From Syntrophaceae bacterium UBA5761 (GTDB lineage Bacteria; Desulfobacterota; Syntrophia; Syntrophales; UBA4778): a DNA stretch of 17,544 nt. Position numbers and translations under genes: made by a program. Shown here piece by piece: positions 8,748 to 15,153 of the stretch (within the stretch, counting starts at the first letter, position 1; every line of letters starts with the position of its first letter). The DNA lies in NCBI GenBank assembly GCA_002418885.1, contig DIEZ01000034.1, forward strand, positions 1-17,544. The letters run 5' to 3'. The notes under the pieces were generated by a model. That model was given only the letters and a program-made list of their open reading frames with translations, was not told where the DNA came from and did no database searches.

Positions 8748-9122
8748 ATGTTCGAACCGGATTTCGATAAAGGAAACGGCCTTGTGCCGGTGATTGTTCA
8801 GGATTTCGACTCGAAAGAAGCCCTTATGCTCGCCTACGTGAACCGGCAGGCGTGGCTTTCCACCCTTGAGACGGGTAAGGCGACTTATTGGAGCAGGTCG
8901 AGAAACTCCCTCTGGGTCAAGGGTGAGAGTTCCGGGAATGTGCAACTCATAAGGGAGATTTTGGTCGATTGCGATTCCGATACCCTGCTGTTCAAGGTGG
9001 AGCAGGTCGGAGGCGCTGCCTGTCACACGGGTTATCAAAGCTGTTTCTACCGCAGGATTTCGGACGGAAAGGAAGAAATAGTGGGCAAAAAAGTCTTCGA
9101 CCCGGAGGATGTTTACAAGTGA
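8748..9122 (+). CDS. hisI: Phosphoribosyl-AMP cyclohydrolase
   Basis: This enzyme catalyses the third step of histidine synthesis, opening the purine ring of phosphoribosyl-AMP in the cytoplasm. The 124 residues make a single-domain HisI with no HisE pyrophosphohydrolase fused behind it. Metal ligands are visible: D74, D76 and D78 in DCDSDTLLF for magnesium, and cysteines 75, 92 and 99 (in DCD and [12 protein letters not shown]) for zinc. The substrate loop [17 protein letters not shown] is intact. The ATG at 8748 has AAGGG twelve bases upstream, slightly far. The stop overlaps the hisG start by one base (TGATG), so the two are probably coupled. A separate hisE must exist elsewhere. Confidence 0.97.
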   Translation: MFEPDFDKGNGLVPVIVQDFDSKEALMLAYVNRQAWLSTLETGKATYWSRSRNSLWVKGESSGNVQLIREILVDCDSDTLLFKVEQVGGAACHTGYQSCFYRRISDGKEEIVGKKVFDPEDVYK

Positions 9123-9991
9123 TGATGGTAAAACTGGGGATACCCAAGGGAAGTCTGGAAGAAAGCACCGTCGAGCTCTTCAAGCGGGCGGGTTGGCGGA
9201 TCACTTACGACGCCAGGAGCTATTTCCCGGACATCGACGACGACGAAATTTCCTGCATACTTGTGAGGGCGCAGGAGATGTCGCGTTACGTGGAAGAAGG
9301 CGTTCTCGACGTCGGTCTCACAGGACGTGACTGGGTTGTGGAGAACGATTCGGACGTCGTGGTAGTGCAGGATCTTGTTTACTCGAAGGTTACAGCTCGG
9401 CAGGCCAGATGGGTGTTGGTCGTGAGAGAAGACTCGCCCATTAAGTCCCTCGAAGACATGGAGGGGAAAAGGATATCCACGGAGCTCGTCAACTTCACGA
9501 AGAGATACTTCAGGGAACGGAACATCGCCGTTCATGTGGAGTTTTCCTGGGGCGCCACGGAAGCAAAATGCGTCGAAGGACTGGTCGACGCCATAGTGGA
9601 GGTGACGGAGACGGGCAGCACCATCAGGGCGAACAACCTCAGGATTGTCCATGAATTGATGAAAACGAACACCCAACTGATCGCAAACAAGGATTCTTGG
9701 GCCGACCCCGTGAAGAAAAGAAAGGTCGAGCAGGTCATGGTTCTTCTGAACGGATCACTCCAGGCTATAGGGAAGGTGGGAATCAAGCTGAATGTCGCCC
9801 GGGAGAACCTCGGACGGGTGATGCTGCTCTTACCCTCCCTTAAAGCGCCTACCGTTTCGGGGTTGTACAACGAGGATTGGTTCGCTGTGGAAACGATCGT
9901 GGAGAAAAACATAGTGAGGGATCTCGTACCGTTGCTACAGGAGGCGGGTGCCGAAGGGATCATCGAGTACCCGCTGAACAAAGTAATCTGA
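9122..9991 (+). CDS. hisG: ATP phosphoribosyltransferase, long form
   Basis: This enzyme catalyses the first committed step of histidine synthesis, joining ATP and PRPP, and is normally inhibited by histidine. I start it at the ATG at 9122, one base inside the hisI stop; the adjacent ATG at 9125 is also possible. The frame extends upstream into hisI but without support. The 289 residues make this the long form: the catalytic domains ([24 protein letters not shown], and the PRPP loop [15 protein letters not shown]) are followed by a C-terminal regulatory domain of about 75 residues from [12 protein letters not shown] to the end. A long HisG works alone as a hexamer, so no HisZ partner is expected, and none is seen. 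GGAGG lies 13 bases upstream. hisB follows after nine bases. Confidence 0.97.
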   Translation: MMVKLGIPKGSLEESTVELFKRAGWRITYDARSYFPDIDDDEISCILVRAQEMSRYVEEGVLDVGLTGRDWVVENDSDVVVVQDLVYSKVTARQARWVLVVREDSPIKSLEDMEGKRISTELVNFTKRYFRERNIAVHVEFSWGATEAKCVEGLVDAIVEVTETGSTIRANNLRIVHELMKTNTQLIANKDSWADPVKKRKVEQVMVLLNGSLQAIGKVGIKLNVARENLGRVMLLLPSLKAPTVSGLYNEDWFAVETIVEKNIVRDLVPLLQEAGAEGIIEYPLNKVI

Positions 9992-10000
9992 AAGGAAGGG

Positions 10001-10591
10001 ATGATGGCGAGGGAGGCCAAGGTATACCGGAAGACGTCGGAGACGGAAATTTCCCTGGAGCTGAGCATCGACGCCCCCGGTGGGGGCGATGTATCGACGA
10101 CAATCCCTTTCCTGGACCATATGCTCAGACTCTTTGCAAGGCATGGTTTTTTTTCGCTTTCCGTGAAGAGCTCGGGAGACACGGACGTGGACTACCATCA
10201 CCTCGTCGAGGATGTGGGCATCTGTCTCGGTCGGGCCTTCAAAGAGGCAACGGGCGACAAGCAAGGCATCAACCGCTATGGCTACGCCGTGGTTCCGATG
10301 GACGAGAGCTTGAGCAGCGTAAGCGTCGACGTTTCCGGAAGGCCCTATCTCGTCTTCAACGCGGACTTCGACAGCAAAAATATAAGAGATTTCGACCCCT
10401 TTCTTTTTTTGGAATTCTTCAAGGCCTTCACCGATCACAGTGGAATCACCTTGCACGTCAATCTCGAATATGGTAAGAGTAACCATCACAAGATAGAGGC
10501 GATATTCAAGGCCTTTGCGCAAGCGCTGGCCCAGGCTGTCGCGGTGAATGAAAAGGTCAAAGGCATTCCCTCCACGAAGGGGGTGCTTTGA
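10001..10591 (+). CDS. hisB: Imidazoleglycerol-phosphate dehydratase
   Basis: This manganese enzyme dehydrates imidazole-glycerol phosphate to imidazole-acetol phosphate. The 196 residues make the single-function form, without the histidinol phosphatase domain seen in enterobacterial HisB. Metal-binding motifs are clear: FLDHMLRLFARHG (H40, H48), VDYHHLVEDVG (H66, H67, E70) and NHHKIEAIFKAFAQAL near the C-terminus, with NRYGYAVVPMDESL between them. Two ATG codons stand in tandem; the second (10004) has the better distance to the GGAAGG sequence, so the true start may be two lines of code later by one residue. A terminator-like hairpin overlaps the stop codon, and the usual next gene, hisH, is replaced by a lipoprotein gene. 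Confidence 0.97.
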   Translation: MMAREAKVYRKTSETEISLELSIDAPGGGDVSTTIPFLDHMLRLFARHGFFSLSVKSSGDTDVDYHHLVEDVGICLGRAFKEATGDKQGINRYGYAVVPMDESLSSVSVDVSGRPYLVFNADFDSKNIRDFDPFLFLEFFKAFTDHSGITLHVNLEYGKSNHHKIEAIFKAFAQALAQAVAVNEKVKGIPSTKGVL

Positions 10592-10598
10592 TTTTTTT
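10564..10598 (+). terminator. Possible intrinsic terminator overlapping the end of hisB
   Basis: CATTCCCT (10564-10571) pairs with AGGGGGTG (10578-10585), with two wobble pairs and a six-base loop. CTTTGA and then seven Ts (10592-10598) follow. The stem is within hisB, whose stop is 10589-10591. If active it would separate hisIGB from the lipoprotein and hisA. The six-base gap before the T run weakens the case. Confidence 0.4.
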
Positions 10599-10636
10599 GG
10601 GGCGTTTTTTCTCTGTCGCTCCCTAAAAAGAAAGGG

Positions 10637-11344
10637 GTGAAATCTATCTTCAATCGATCTCGTAACGTAGCCGGACTCATTTTCTTCATCGTTGCCTACA
10701 ATCTGCCTTTTTTCCTTTCTGGGTGCGCTTCCGGGGGTGACGTCATCACGACCACAAAAAAGGTCGATGTTACCTCCCAGAAGGTCGCCGTAGTTCCTTT
10801 TCATCTCGTGACACCGGAGGACCCAACGTCCCATACTGTACGTCGTCCGCTTGCCGGAACGTTGTCCAGGAGCTGTTCCTCGACCGCCGAGGCCACTACA
10901 GTCGTCGAGGAACTATTTCTCGAAAAATTGAATAGTTATAAGAATATTACGCTGATCCCCGTTGACAAGGTCGAGGGGATCTACCAGCGGATTGCGGCCG
11001 AGTCCTTCAAGGCGAAACCCCTCGACGTGTTGATCAAAGTCGGGAAAGAGTTGGGTGCCGATGTTGTCGCCGCAGGTTATGTCTATTGCTACCGTGAGCG
11101 CAAGGGGTATGCATACGGCGCCGATATAACGGCATCTGTAACCTTTGACATCAGCCTTGTCCGGACGAGCGACGGCGCCGTCATCTGGAGTTCTTATTTT
11201 GACAAGACCCAGGCCCCTCTGTCGGATAATCTGTTGGAAATCGGAAACTTTGCCAGAGGTGGGTGGAAGTGGCTCAACGCCCGGGAGCTTTCGGCTGAGG
11301 GCGTTGAAAAGATGATGTCGACGTTTCCGGTCTCTCGTCGGTAA
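10637..11344 (+). CDS. Predicted lipoprotein of unknown function (CsgG/LpoB-like fold possible)
   Basis: I do not recognise a specific family. The 235-residue protein starts at GTG (10637) with AAAGG very close upstream, has a basic then hydrophobic N-terminus, and a canonical lipobox FLSGC giving lipidation at C30, so it should be an LspA substrate. Residue 2 after the Cys is Ala, consistent with sorting to the outer membrane. The mature part has KVAVVPFHLV, VEELFLEKLNSYKNITLIPV, GKELGADVVAAGYVYCYRER and FDISLVRTSDGAVIWSSYFD. That order (a strand VAVVPF, a helix, then a GADVVAAGYV strand and a hairpin naming a gained variable) resembles the periplasmic fold of CsgG, LpoB and related lipoproteins; this is inference. 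It is inserted between hisB and hisA, where hisH would often be, and has no evident link to histidine synthesis. Confidence 0.8.
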   Translation: MKSIFNRSRNVAGLIFFIVAYNLPFFLSGCASGGDVITTTKKVDVTSQKVAVVPFHLVTPEDPTSHTVRRPLAGTLSRSCSSTAEATTVVEELFLEKLNSYKNITLIPVDKVEGIYQRIAAESFKAKPLDVLIKVGKELGADVVAAGYVYCYRERKGYAYGADITASVTFDISLVRTSDGAVIWSSYFDKTQAPLSDNLLEIGNFARGGWKWLNARELSAEGVEKMMSTFPVSRR

Positions 11345-11429
11345 GATTCGCGAAGATACAGTGATGGGTGATTTTTGTTTATTTTCCCGTCGAGAACTGA
11401 AACTCCGATTCTTTTGAAGGTGTCCTGAT

Positions 11430-12152
11430 TTGACAATCATACCGGCCATAGACCTCAGAGAAGGCAAGTGCGTGCGTCTGATGCAGGGAGACTTCGGGCG
11501 GATGACCGTTTACTCCGTTCGGCCCGCCGAGGTGGCGGAAAAATGGCAGGAAAAGGGTGCCGAGAGAATCCACGTAGTGGACCTCGACGGTTCCCGTGCA
11601 GGTGTTCCACGAAACAGGGACGTTATCGAAGAGATTTTGCAGAAGGTCTCCGTGCCGGTGCAGGTCGGGGGTGGTATCCGGAACATCGAGACCGTTAAGT
11701 CATATATAGAGGCAGGAGTGCGGTGGGTGATCCTGGGTACGGCCGCACTGAAGGACAGGGATTTTGTGGTAGAGGCCTGTCGCCTGTTCGGTGGAAAGAT
11801 AATTCTCGGGATAGACGGTCGGGACGGCAAGGTCGCCGTCGAGGCATGGACGGAAAAATCGGCCCGGTCGGTCGAGGAAGTGGCCGCGAGCTACCGTGAT
11901 GTAGACCTCGCCGCGGTCATTTACACCGACATCGGACGGGACGGGATGGAAAGGGGCGTCAATGTCGAAGCTACCCGGAGGCTCGCAGGGACGGTTGGGG
12001 TTCCCGTGATCGCATCGGGTGGTGTGGCGAATATTGAGGACATCAAAAAGATCAAGACATTAGAGAGATACGGTGTTGTAGGAGTTGTTGTGGGTAAGGC
12101 CCTTTATTCAGGTGCCCTGAGTCTGGAGGATGCGATAGAAGCAAGCAGATAG
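11430..12152 (+). CDS. hisA: ProFAR isomerase (HisA), TTG start
   Basis: This (beta-alpha)8-barrel enzyme performs the Amadori rearrangement of ProFAR to PRFAR, the step before HisH/HisF. The 240 residues are normal for the family. The catalytic aspartates are D8 (IPAIDLREGK) and D129 (ILGIDGRDGKVAVEAW); phosphate-binding motifs GGGIRN and ASGGVANIEDI are in place, along with VIYTDIGRDGMERG. It is HisA rather than HisF because of the AIDLREGKCVRL start and the VEAWTEKS region. The start is TTG at 11430, as no ATG precedes IIPAIDL; GAAGG sits nine bases upstream. The HIT protein gene follows after 28 bases. hisH and hisF are not adjacent. Confidence 0.97.
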   Translation: MTIIPAIDLREGKCVRLMQGDFGRMTVYSVRPAEVAEKWQEKGAERIHVVDLDGSRAGVPRNRDVIEEILQKVSVPVQVGGGIRNIETVKSYIEAGVRWVILGTAALKDRDFVVEACRLFGGKIILGIDGRDGKVAVEAWTEKSARSVEEVAASYRDVDLAAVIYTDIGRDGMERGVNVEATRRLAGTVGVPVIASGGVANIEDIKKIKTLERYGVVGVVVGKALYSGALSLEDAIEASR

Positions 12153-12180
12153 CAGGAAGGCTGAAAAAGAGGAGGTAGGT

Positions 12181-12525
12181 ATGGAAGGCTGTATTTTCTG
12201 CAAGATCGTGAAGGGTGAGATACCGAGCAAAAAGGTTTATGAAAATGACGAGGTGTTGGCCTTTGACGATATCCACCCGTCGGCGCCGGTGCACGTGGTC
12301 ATCGTGCCGAAAAGGCACATCCCGACTCTTCTCGACGTGAAGAGGGGGCAGGACGCCATATTGGGAGAACTGCTTCTCGCGGCGAATGAAATTGCGGAAA
12401 TAAAAGGTGTTGCCGAAAAAGGCTTCCGGGTGGCGATCAACTGCAATAAGGAGGGCGGTCAGGTGATTTTCCACCTCCACGTCCATGTGCTTGGTGGACG
12501 ACAACTGGCTGATGAGCTGGGTTGA
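12181..12525 (+). CDS. hinT: HIT-family nucleotide hydrolase (HinT type)
   Basis: This is a small cytoplasmic histidine-triad protein; the HinT branch hydrolyses adenosine phosphoramidates and aminoacyl-adenylates. The 114 residues show the N-terminal CIFCKIVKGEIPSKKVYEND, with the CxxC that often binds zinc, then APVHVVIVPKRHIPT and the triad HLHVHVLGGRQL, with histidines at 98, 100 and 102. The GGQ and GGRQ bracketing the triad are typical of HinT. It begins 28 bases after hisA with a strong GAGGAGG ribosome-binding site, so it is probably the last gene of the same transcript. The role of HinT next to hisA is unclear; turnover of adenylylated by-products is only a guess. Confidence 0.95.
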   Translation: MEGCIFCKIVKGEIPSKKVYENDEVLAFDDIHPSAPVHVVIVPKRHIPTLLDVKRGQDAILGELLLAANEIAEIKGVAEKGFRVAINCNKEGGQVIFHLHVHVLGGRQLADELG

Positions 12526-12592
12526 TTCACCCCTTCACTGCCAAAAAGTAAAGGAACCGGTCTATCCCGGTGAGGTGGCGGAGCTGGGTGAA
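12526..12592 (+). other. Structured segment after the HIT gene
   Basis: TTCACCC (12526-12532) pairs with GGGTGAA (12586-12592), and within it ACCGG (12556-12560) pairs with CCGGT (12567-12571). It begins at the base after the HIT stop codon. No T run follows, so it is not an intrinsic terminator. It may be a 3'-end structure of the his transcript or chance pairing. Confidence 0.35.
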
Positions 12593-12601
12593 GGAAAGGA
12601 G

Positions 12602-12630
12602 TTGAATATTTTCGAGGCCCATAGTAAGAA
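12602..12630 (+). promoter_or_regulatory. Candidate promoter for tRNA-Arg
   Basis: TTGAAT (12602-12607) is followed after 17 bases by TAAGAA (12625-12630), then at once by CCCCGGCC. The -10 is poor, but a GC-rich discriminator right after it is typical of stringently controlled stable-RNA promoters. The start would be near 12637, about 30 bases before the tRNA. Confidence 0.35.
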
Positions 12631-12667
12631 CCCCGGCCTGTCGATTAGGTTTTCCCGATGGTCGTGG

Positions 12668-12743
12668 GGGCGATTAGCTCAGTGGATAGAGCACAGGCCT
12701 CCGGAGCCTGGTGTCGAGGGTTCAAATCCCTCATCGCCCTCCA
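12668..12743 (+). tRNA. tRNA-Arg, anticodon CCG
   Basis: The full cloverleaf is visible by hand. The acceptor stem is GGGCGAT (12668-12674) with ATCGCCC (12733-12739). The D arm is GCTC/GAGC with A20 after the GG, the main arginine identity base. The anticodon stem is CAGGC/GCCTG, with loop 12699-12705 giving anticodon CCG at 12701-12703 (reads CGG). The T arm is GAGGG/CCCTC around TTCAAAT. CCA is encoded at 12741-12743. The discriminator base is T (12740), where arginine tRNAs more often have A or G. A short T run follows. Confidence 0.95.
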
Positions 12744-12759
12744 TTTTTCCATAAAATGC

Positions 12760-12786
12760 TTGAATTGCGCGAGCTTCTATTATAGA
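12760..12786 (+). promoter_or_regulatory. rpsF: Candidate rpsF operon promoter with an inverted repeat over the -10
   Basis: TTGAAT (12760-12765) is followed after 15 bases by TATAGA (12781-12786). The spacing is short. A perfect 7-bp inverted repeat, GCTTCTA (12773-12779) with TAGAAGC (12783-12789), is centred on the -10 region and could be an operator or simply the only hairpin there. It lacks a T run and so is not a terminator. Confidence 0.35.
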
Positions 12787-12816
12787 AGCATCACCGCATT
12801 TCATTGAAAAAAAGGT

Positions 12817-12860
12817 CTCCTTGCTCGGAGGGTTCTCCGGGCTGTAGAGCCGTGAGGAGG
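12817..12860 (+). promoter_or_regulatory. rpsF: rpsF leader with alternative folds, possible S6:S18 autoregulatory element
   Basis: The segments CTCC (12817-12820), GGAG (12827-12830), CTCC (12835-12838) and GGAG (12856-12859) can pair in sequence. An open form has an 8-bp stem 12823-12830 with 12835-12842 around a GGTT tetraloop. A closed form pairs 12835-12838 with 12856-12859, plus GGCT/AGCC (12840-12843 with 12848-12851), and so hides the GGAGG at 12856-12860 that serves rpsF seven bases later. CCG at 12850-12852 lies at the asymmetric side of the closed form, as in the known S6:S18 leader motif. Confidence 0.5.
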
Positions 12861-12867
12861 TAACCGA

Positions 12868-13353
12868 ATGAAGAGGTACGAAATAGTTCTGGTCGTCCTG
12901 TCCGACCTTTCAAATGACGAAGTGGACGGTTTGATTGACCGCTATAGCTCGATAATTGCGGAACAAAAGGGCATTGTGGTCAGGGCAGAGAAGTGGGGTA
13001 CGAGAAAACTCGCATACCGCATCAAAAAACAGCCGCGGGGCAACTACATCCTGGTTGATTTTGCCGGTGATACCGCATGCGTCGTCGAACTCGAAAGAAA
13101 TCTCAAGTTCGATGACTCCGTCCTTAGGTTCCTGACGATCAAGAAGGCCGATAAGGTCAATCTCCAGGAGGTCGAGGAAGAAATAGCCGGCGCCAAAAGA
13201 GAAAAGGAAGAAAAGGCGGCGGAAGTCAAGGCGCAGCAGTCGCCCGTAGAGGAAGATGCGGCTCTGCAACCCGAGGGTGGAGAGATGCCGGCGGCTGCGG
13301 GTGTCGAGTCAACTGAGACGACGGTGGTCGAGCAAAAAGGGGAGGAAGGATAA
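12868..13353 (+). CDS. rpsF: 30S ribosomal protein S6, with long acidic C-terminal tail
   Basis: S6 binds S18 and 16S rRNA in the platform of the small subunit. The first 97 or so residues are the usual S6 fold: KRYEIVLVVLSDLSNDEV, VVRAEKWGTRKLAYRIKK, GNYILVDFAG and LKFDDSVLRFLTIKK. The protein then continues to 161 residues with a Glu/Ala/Lys-rich tail of low complexity, first KREKEEKAAEVKAQ, then a Pro/Gly/Ala/Glu segment. Most bacterial S6 proteins are 95-135 residues, so this tail is long. The GGAGG ribosome-binding site is seven bases from the ATG and lies in a possible sequestering hairpin. The stop TAA is directly followed by the ATG of rpsR with no gap, so the two are coupled. Confidence 0.97.
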   Translation: MKRYEIVLVVLSDLSNDEVDGLIDRYSSIIAEQKGIVVRAEKWGTRKLAYRIKKQPRGNYILVDFAGDTACVVELERNLKFDDSVLRFLTIKKADKVNLQEVEEEIAGAKREKEEKAAEVKAQQSPVEEDAALQPEGGEMPAAAGVESTETTVVEQKGEEG

Positions 13354-13626
13354 ATGGCCTATCAGCGTCCTGAAAGGGGTTCAGCCGGCAGAAAGCCCGA
13401 AAGGAGGGTGTTCCATAGAAGGAAAGTCTGCCGATTCTGCACTGATTCAAACATGAAGATCGAATACAAGGACCCGGCGATGTTGCGTCATTTCATCTCG
13501 GAAAAGGGTAAGATCATTCCCAGGCGAATAACCGGGAATTGCGCGATTCATCAACGGGAGCTGACGGTTGCGATCAAAAGGGCAAGGGCCATTGCTCTCT
13601 TGCCGTTTGTCGTGTCCGAATATTAA
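13354..13626 (+). CDS. rpsR: 30S ribosomal protein S18
   Basis: S18 forms a heterodimer with S6 on the 30S platform. The 90-residue protein has a basic N-terminus, then KVCRFC with cysteines at 26 and 29 (a zinc-binding version, together with the later Cys in [11 protein letters not shown]), then [40 protein letters not shown] and the conserved ARAIALLPF. It begins immediately after the rpsF stop, with the Shine-Dalgarno GGAGGAAGGA inside the end of rpsF. The following 97 bases before the next gene hold no clear terminator. Confidence 0.97.
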   Translation: MAYQRPERGSAGRKPERRVFHRRKVCRFCTDSNMKIEYKDPAMLRHFISEKGKIIPRRITGNCAIHQRELTVAIKRARAIALLPFVVSEY

Positions 13627-13723
13627 GCCGGATTATGAGGCGCCCCGGGAAAAACCAAGGGCGGCGGTCGGGGTTTTCTGAACGCAGAAGGGAAGGGGAC
13701 TCGGGACCGACAGAGGCTGCATC

Positions 13724-14674
13724 TTGATAAAAGATTTCGTCTCAGCCGTAGCCGTCATAGCGTTGATCATGACGGCAGCTGTTTTGACCCCTCTGGTAGG
13801 TCCTGTTGCAGAGTGCTTCGTGCCCCTGCCTGTGATGTACTATAGCGCCAGACTCGGACGCATCAAAGCAGTCGCCGTTTTCTGCCTTGTCCTTCTCCTT
13901 GTGGCGGTTCTCGTTGTCCTTTTCGGTCTTAAAATCAACTTTGTCCTGTTATTTCTTCTCGGTCTCTTCGGGTTGGTTCTGTCGGAGCTGTTCAAGAAGG
14001 GCCTCACCATCGAAAGGACGGTCTTCTACGGGACCTTCGTTGTTTTGACAGCGGCCCTTCTTCTGCTGGGTTATCATCTGCAGGAGACGGGACAGAACCC
14101 GGCGCAGGCGTTTGAATCTTTCGTGCGCGACAGTGTAGACGAGAGCATAGGGGCTTATGCTCAGCTCGGTATGTCTGCCGAACAGGTCGGGGAATTGAGG
14201 AAGAGCGCGCCCCATGTCGTCAGGGCAATCCTTGGCCTCTTCCCGGCCTTAGTAATGATCAGTGCAGTGACCTTCGTCGTGTTGAACGTGCTTGTGGGAA
14301 TGGCGCTTCTACGGAAAAGGGGGCTCCTTTCTCGTGATTTTGGTGACCTCAATCTGTGGAAGATCCCGGACCGGATGGTCTGGTTCGTCATCGCCGCAGG
14401 AATTGTCGTTTTGATACCTCAGGAAAATACTCGGCTTATCGGGCTTAATCTGCTGGTCGTTTTTTTGTTTGCCTATGTTCTTCAGGGCTTTGCCATAATC
14501 AACTATTTTTTTACCAGGAAGAGAGTTCCGGTTTTTCTGCGTTGGGTGGCTTATGCCTTGATTTTTGTGCAGAATATCTTTCTTCTGGTCGTTGCAGTCA
14601 TCGGTTTTGCCGACATTTGGGTCGATTTCCGGAAGATAAACCCGCCTGCGGCAGACTCGGTAAGTCAGGAATAA
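13724..14674 (+). CDS. DUF2232 (YybS-type) integral membrane protein, TTG start
   Basis: This is a polytopic inner-membrane protein of 316 residues with about eight hydrophobic segments. The family (DUF2232, Bacillus YybS) is of unknown function and commonly lies in the rpsF-rpsR-rplI-dnaB neighbourhood of Desulfobacterota, which is the main basis of the name. The N-terminal half has LTPLVGPVAECFVPLPVMYY, as in relatives that look like small-molecule transporter components. A soluble, acidic stretch (about 120-165: AFESFVRDSVDESIGAYAQL) separates the halves. The second half includes DLNLWKIPDRMVWFVIAAG and ends QGFAIINYFF and a final helix. The start is TTG at 13724, with GAGG seven bases upstream. 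rplI follows after 25 bases, so it shares the operon. Confidence 0.85.
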   Translation: MIKDFVSAVAVIALIMTAAVLTPLVGPVAECFVPLPVMYYSARLGRIKAVAVFCLVLLLVAVLVVLFGLKINFVLLFLLGLFGLVLSELFKKGLTIERTVFYGTFVVLTAALLLLGYHLQETGQNPAQAFESFVRDSVDESIGAYAQLGMSAEQVGELRKSAPHVVRAILGLFPALVMISAVTFVVLNVLVGMALLRKRGLLSRDFGDLNLWKIPDRMVWFVIAAGIVVLIPQENTRLIGLNLLVVFLFAYVLQGFAIINYFFTRKRVPVFLRWVAYALIFVQNIFLLVVAVIGFADIWVDFRKINPPAADSVSQE

Positions 14675-14699
14675 TCTCGCCAGGCAAGGAGTTGTGTCC

Positions 14700-15149
14700 A
14701 TGAAGGTGATTCTCAGGCAGGACGTTGGGTCCCTCGGGAAGATGGGAGATGTAATTCGTGTAGCCGAAGGATACGCGAGAAATTATCTTTTTCCCAAAGG
14801 GATAGCGGTTGAAGCGAACGAAAAAAATATCCGTGCCCTCGAACATGAAAAGCAGGAGATGGAGCAACGCGCCGGGAAGAGGCGCAAGAAAGCGGAAGCC
14901 CTGCTCGAAACCCTGAGTGGCGTCACCTGTGTCATTTCCCGGAAGACGGGAAAAGAGGACAAGCTTTTCGGCGCGGTAACTGCGAAGGATGTGGAGAAGT
15001 CGCTTCGCGACCAGGGTCTGGATATTGACCGCAAGAGCATCGTCTTTCAGGAGCCGATAAAGAGCCTGGGAGAATTTCCGGTGAAGGTCAAACTTTACCC
15101 GGGGGTCACGGCGGAAATCACGGTCAAGGTGGTCAAGGAAGAGGATTGA
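14700..15149 (+). CDS. rplI: 50S ribosomal protein L9
   Basis: L9 binds 23S rRNA and its long helix projects from the large subunit; it supports frame maintenance. I use the ATG at 14700, giving MKVILRQDV, because AAGGAG is eight bases away and L9 proteins begin in this way; a GTG two codons earlier is too close to the ribosome-binding site. The 149 residues contain LGKMGDVIRVAEGYARNYLFPKG, the long connecting helix (EKNIRALEHEKQEMEQRAGK onward) and the C-terminal domain with GKEDKLFGAVTAKDV and a final EITVKVV. The dnaB start lies four bases after the stop. Confidence 0.98.
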   Translation: MKVILRQDVGSLGKMGDVIRVAEGYARNYLFPKGIAVEANEKNIRALEHEKQEMEQRAGKRRKKAEALLETLSGVTCVISRKTGKEDKLFGAVTAKDVEKSLRDQGLDIDRKSIVFQEPIKSLGEFPVKVKLYPGVTAEITVKVVKEED

Positions 15150-15153
15150 TTCC

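Noticed and set aside
9935..10834. Minus-strand open frame of 299 codons across hisB
   Set aside because: It runs antisense to hisG, hisB and the lipoprotein gene, and its product has no family signature.
12485..12754. An 89-codon open frame covering the end of the HIT gene and the tRNA
   Set aside because: Its C-terminal half is the translation of tRNA-Arg, a well-known false-gene pattern, and it overlaps the HIT gene in another frame.
13648..13678. AAAACC/GGTTTT inverted repeat between rpsR and the DUF2232 gene as a terminator
   Set aside because: The stem is six bases, mostly A-T, with a 15-base loop and only four Ts, all inside the stem. The downstream genes appear to belong to the same operon.
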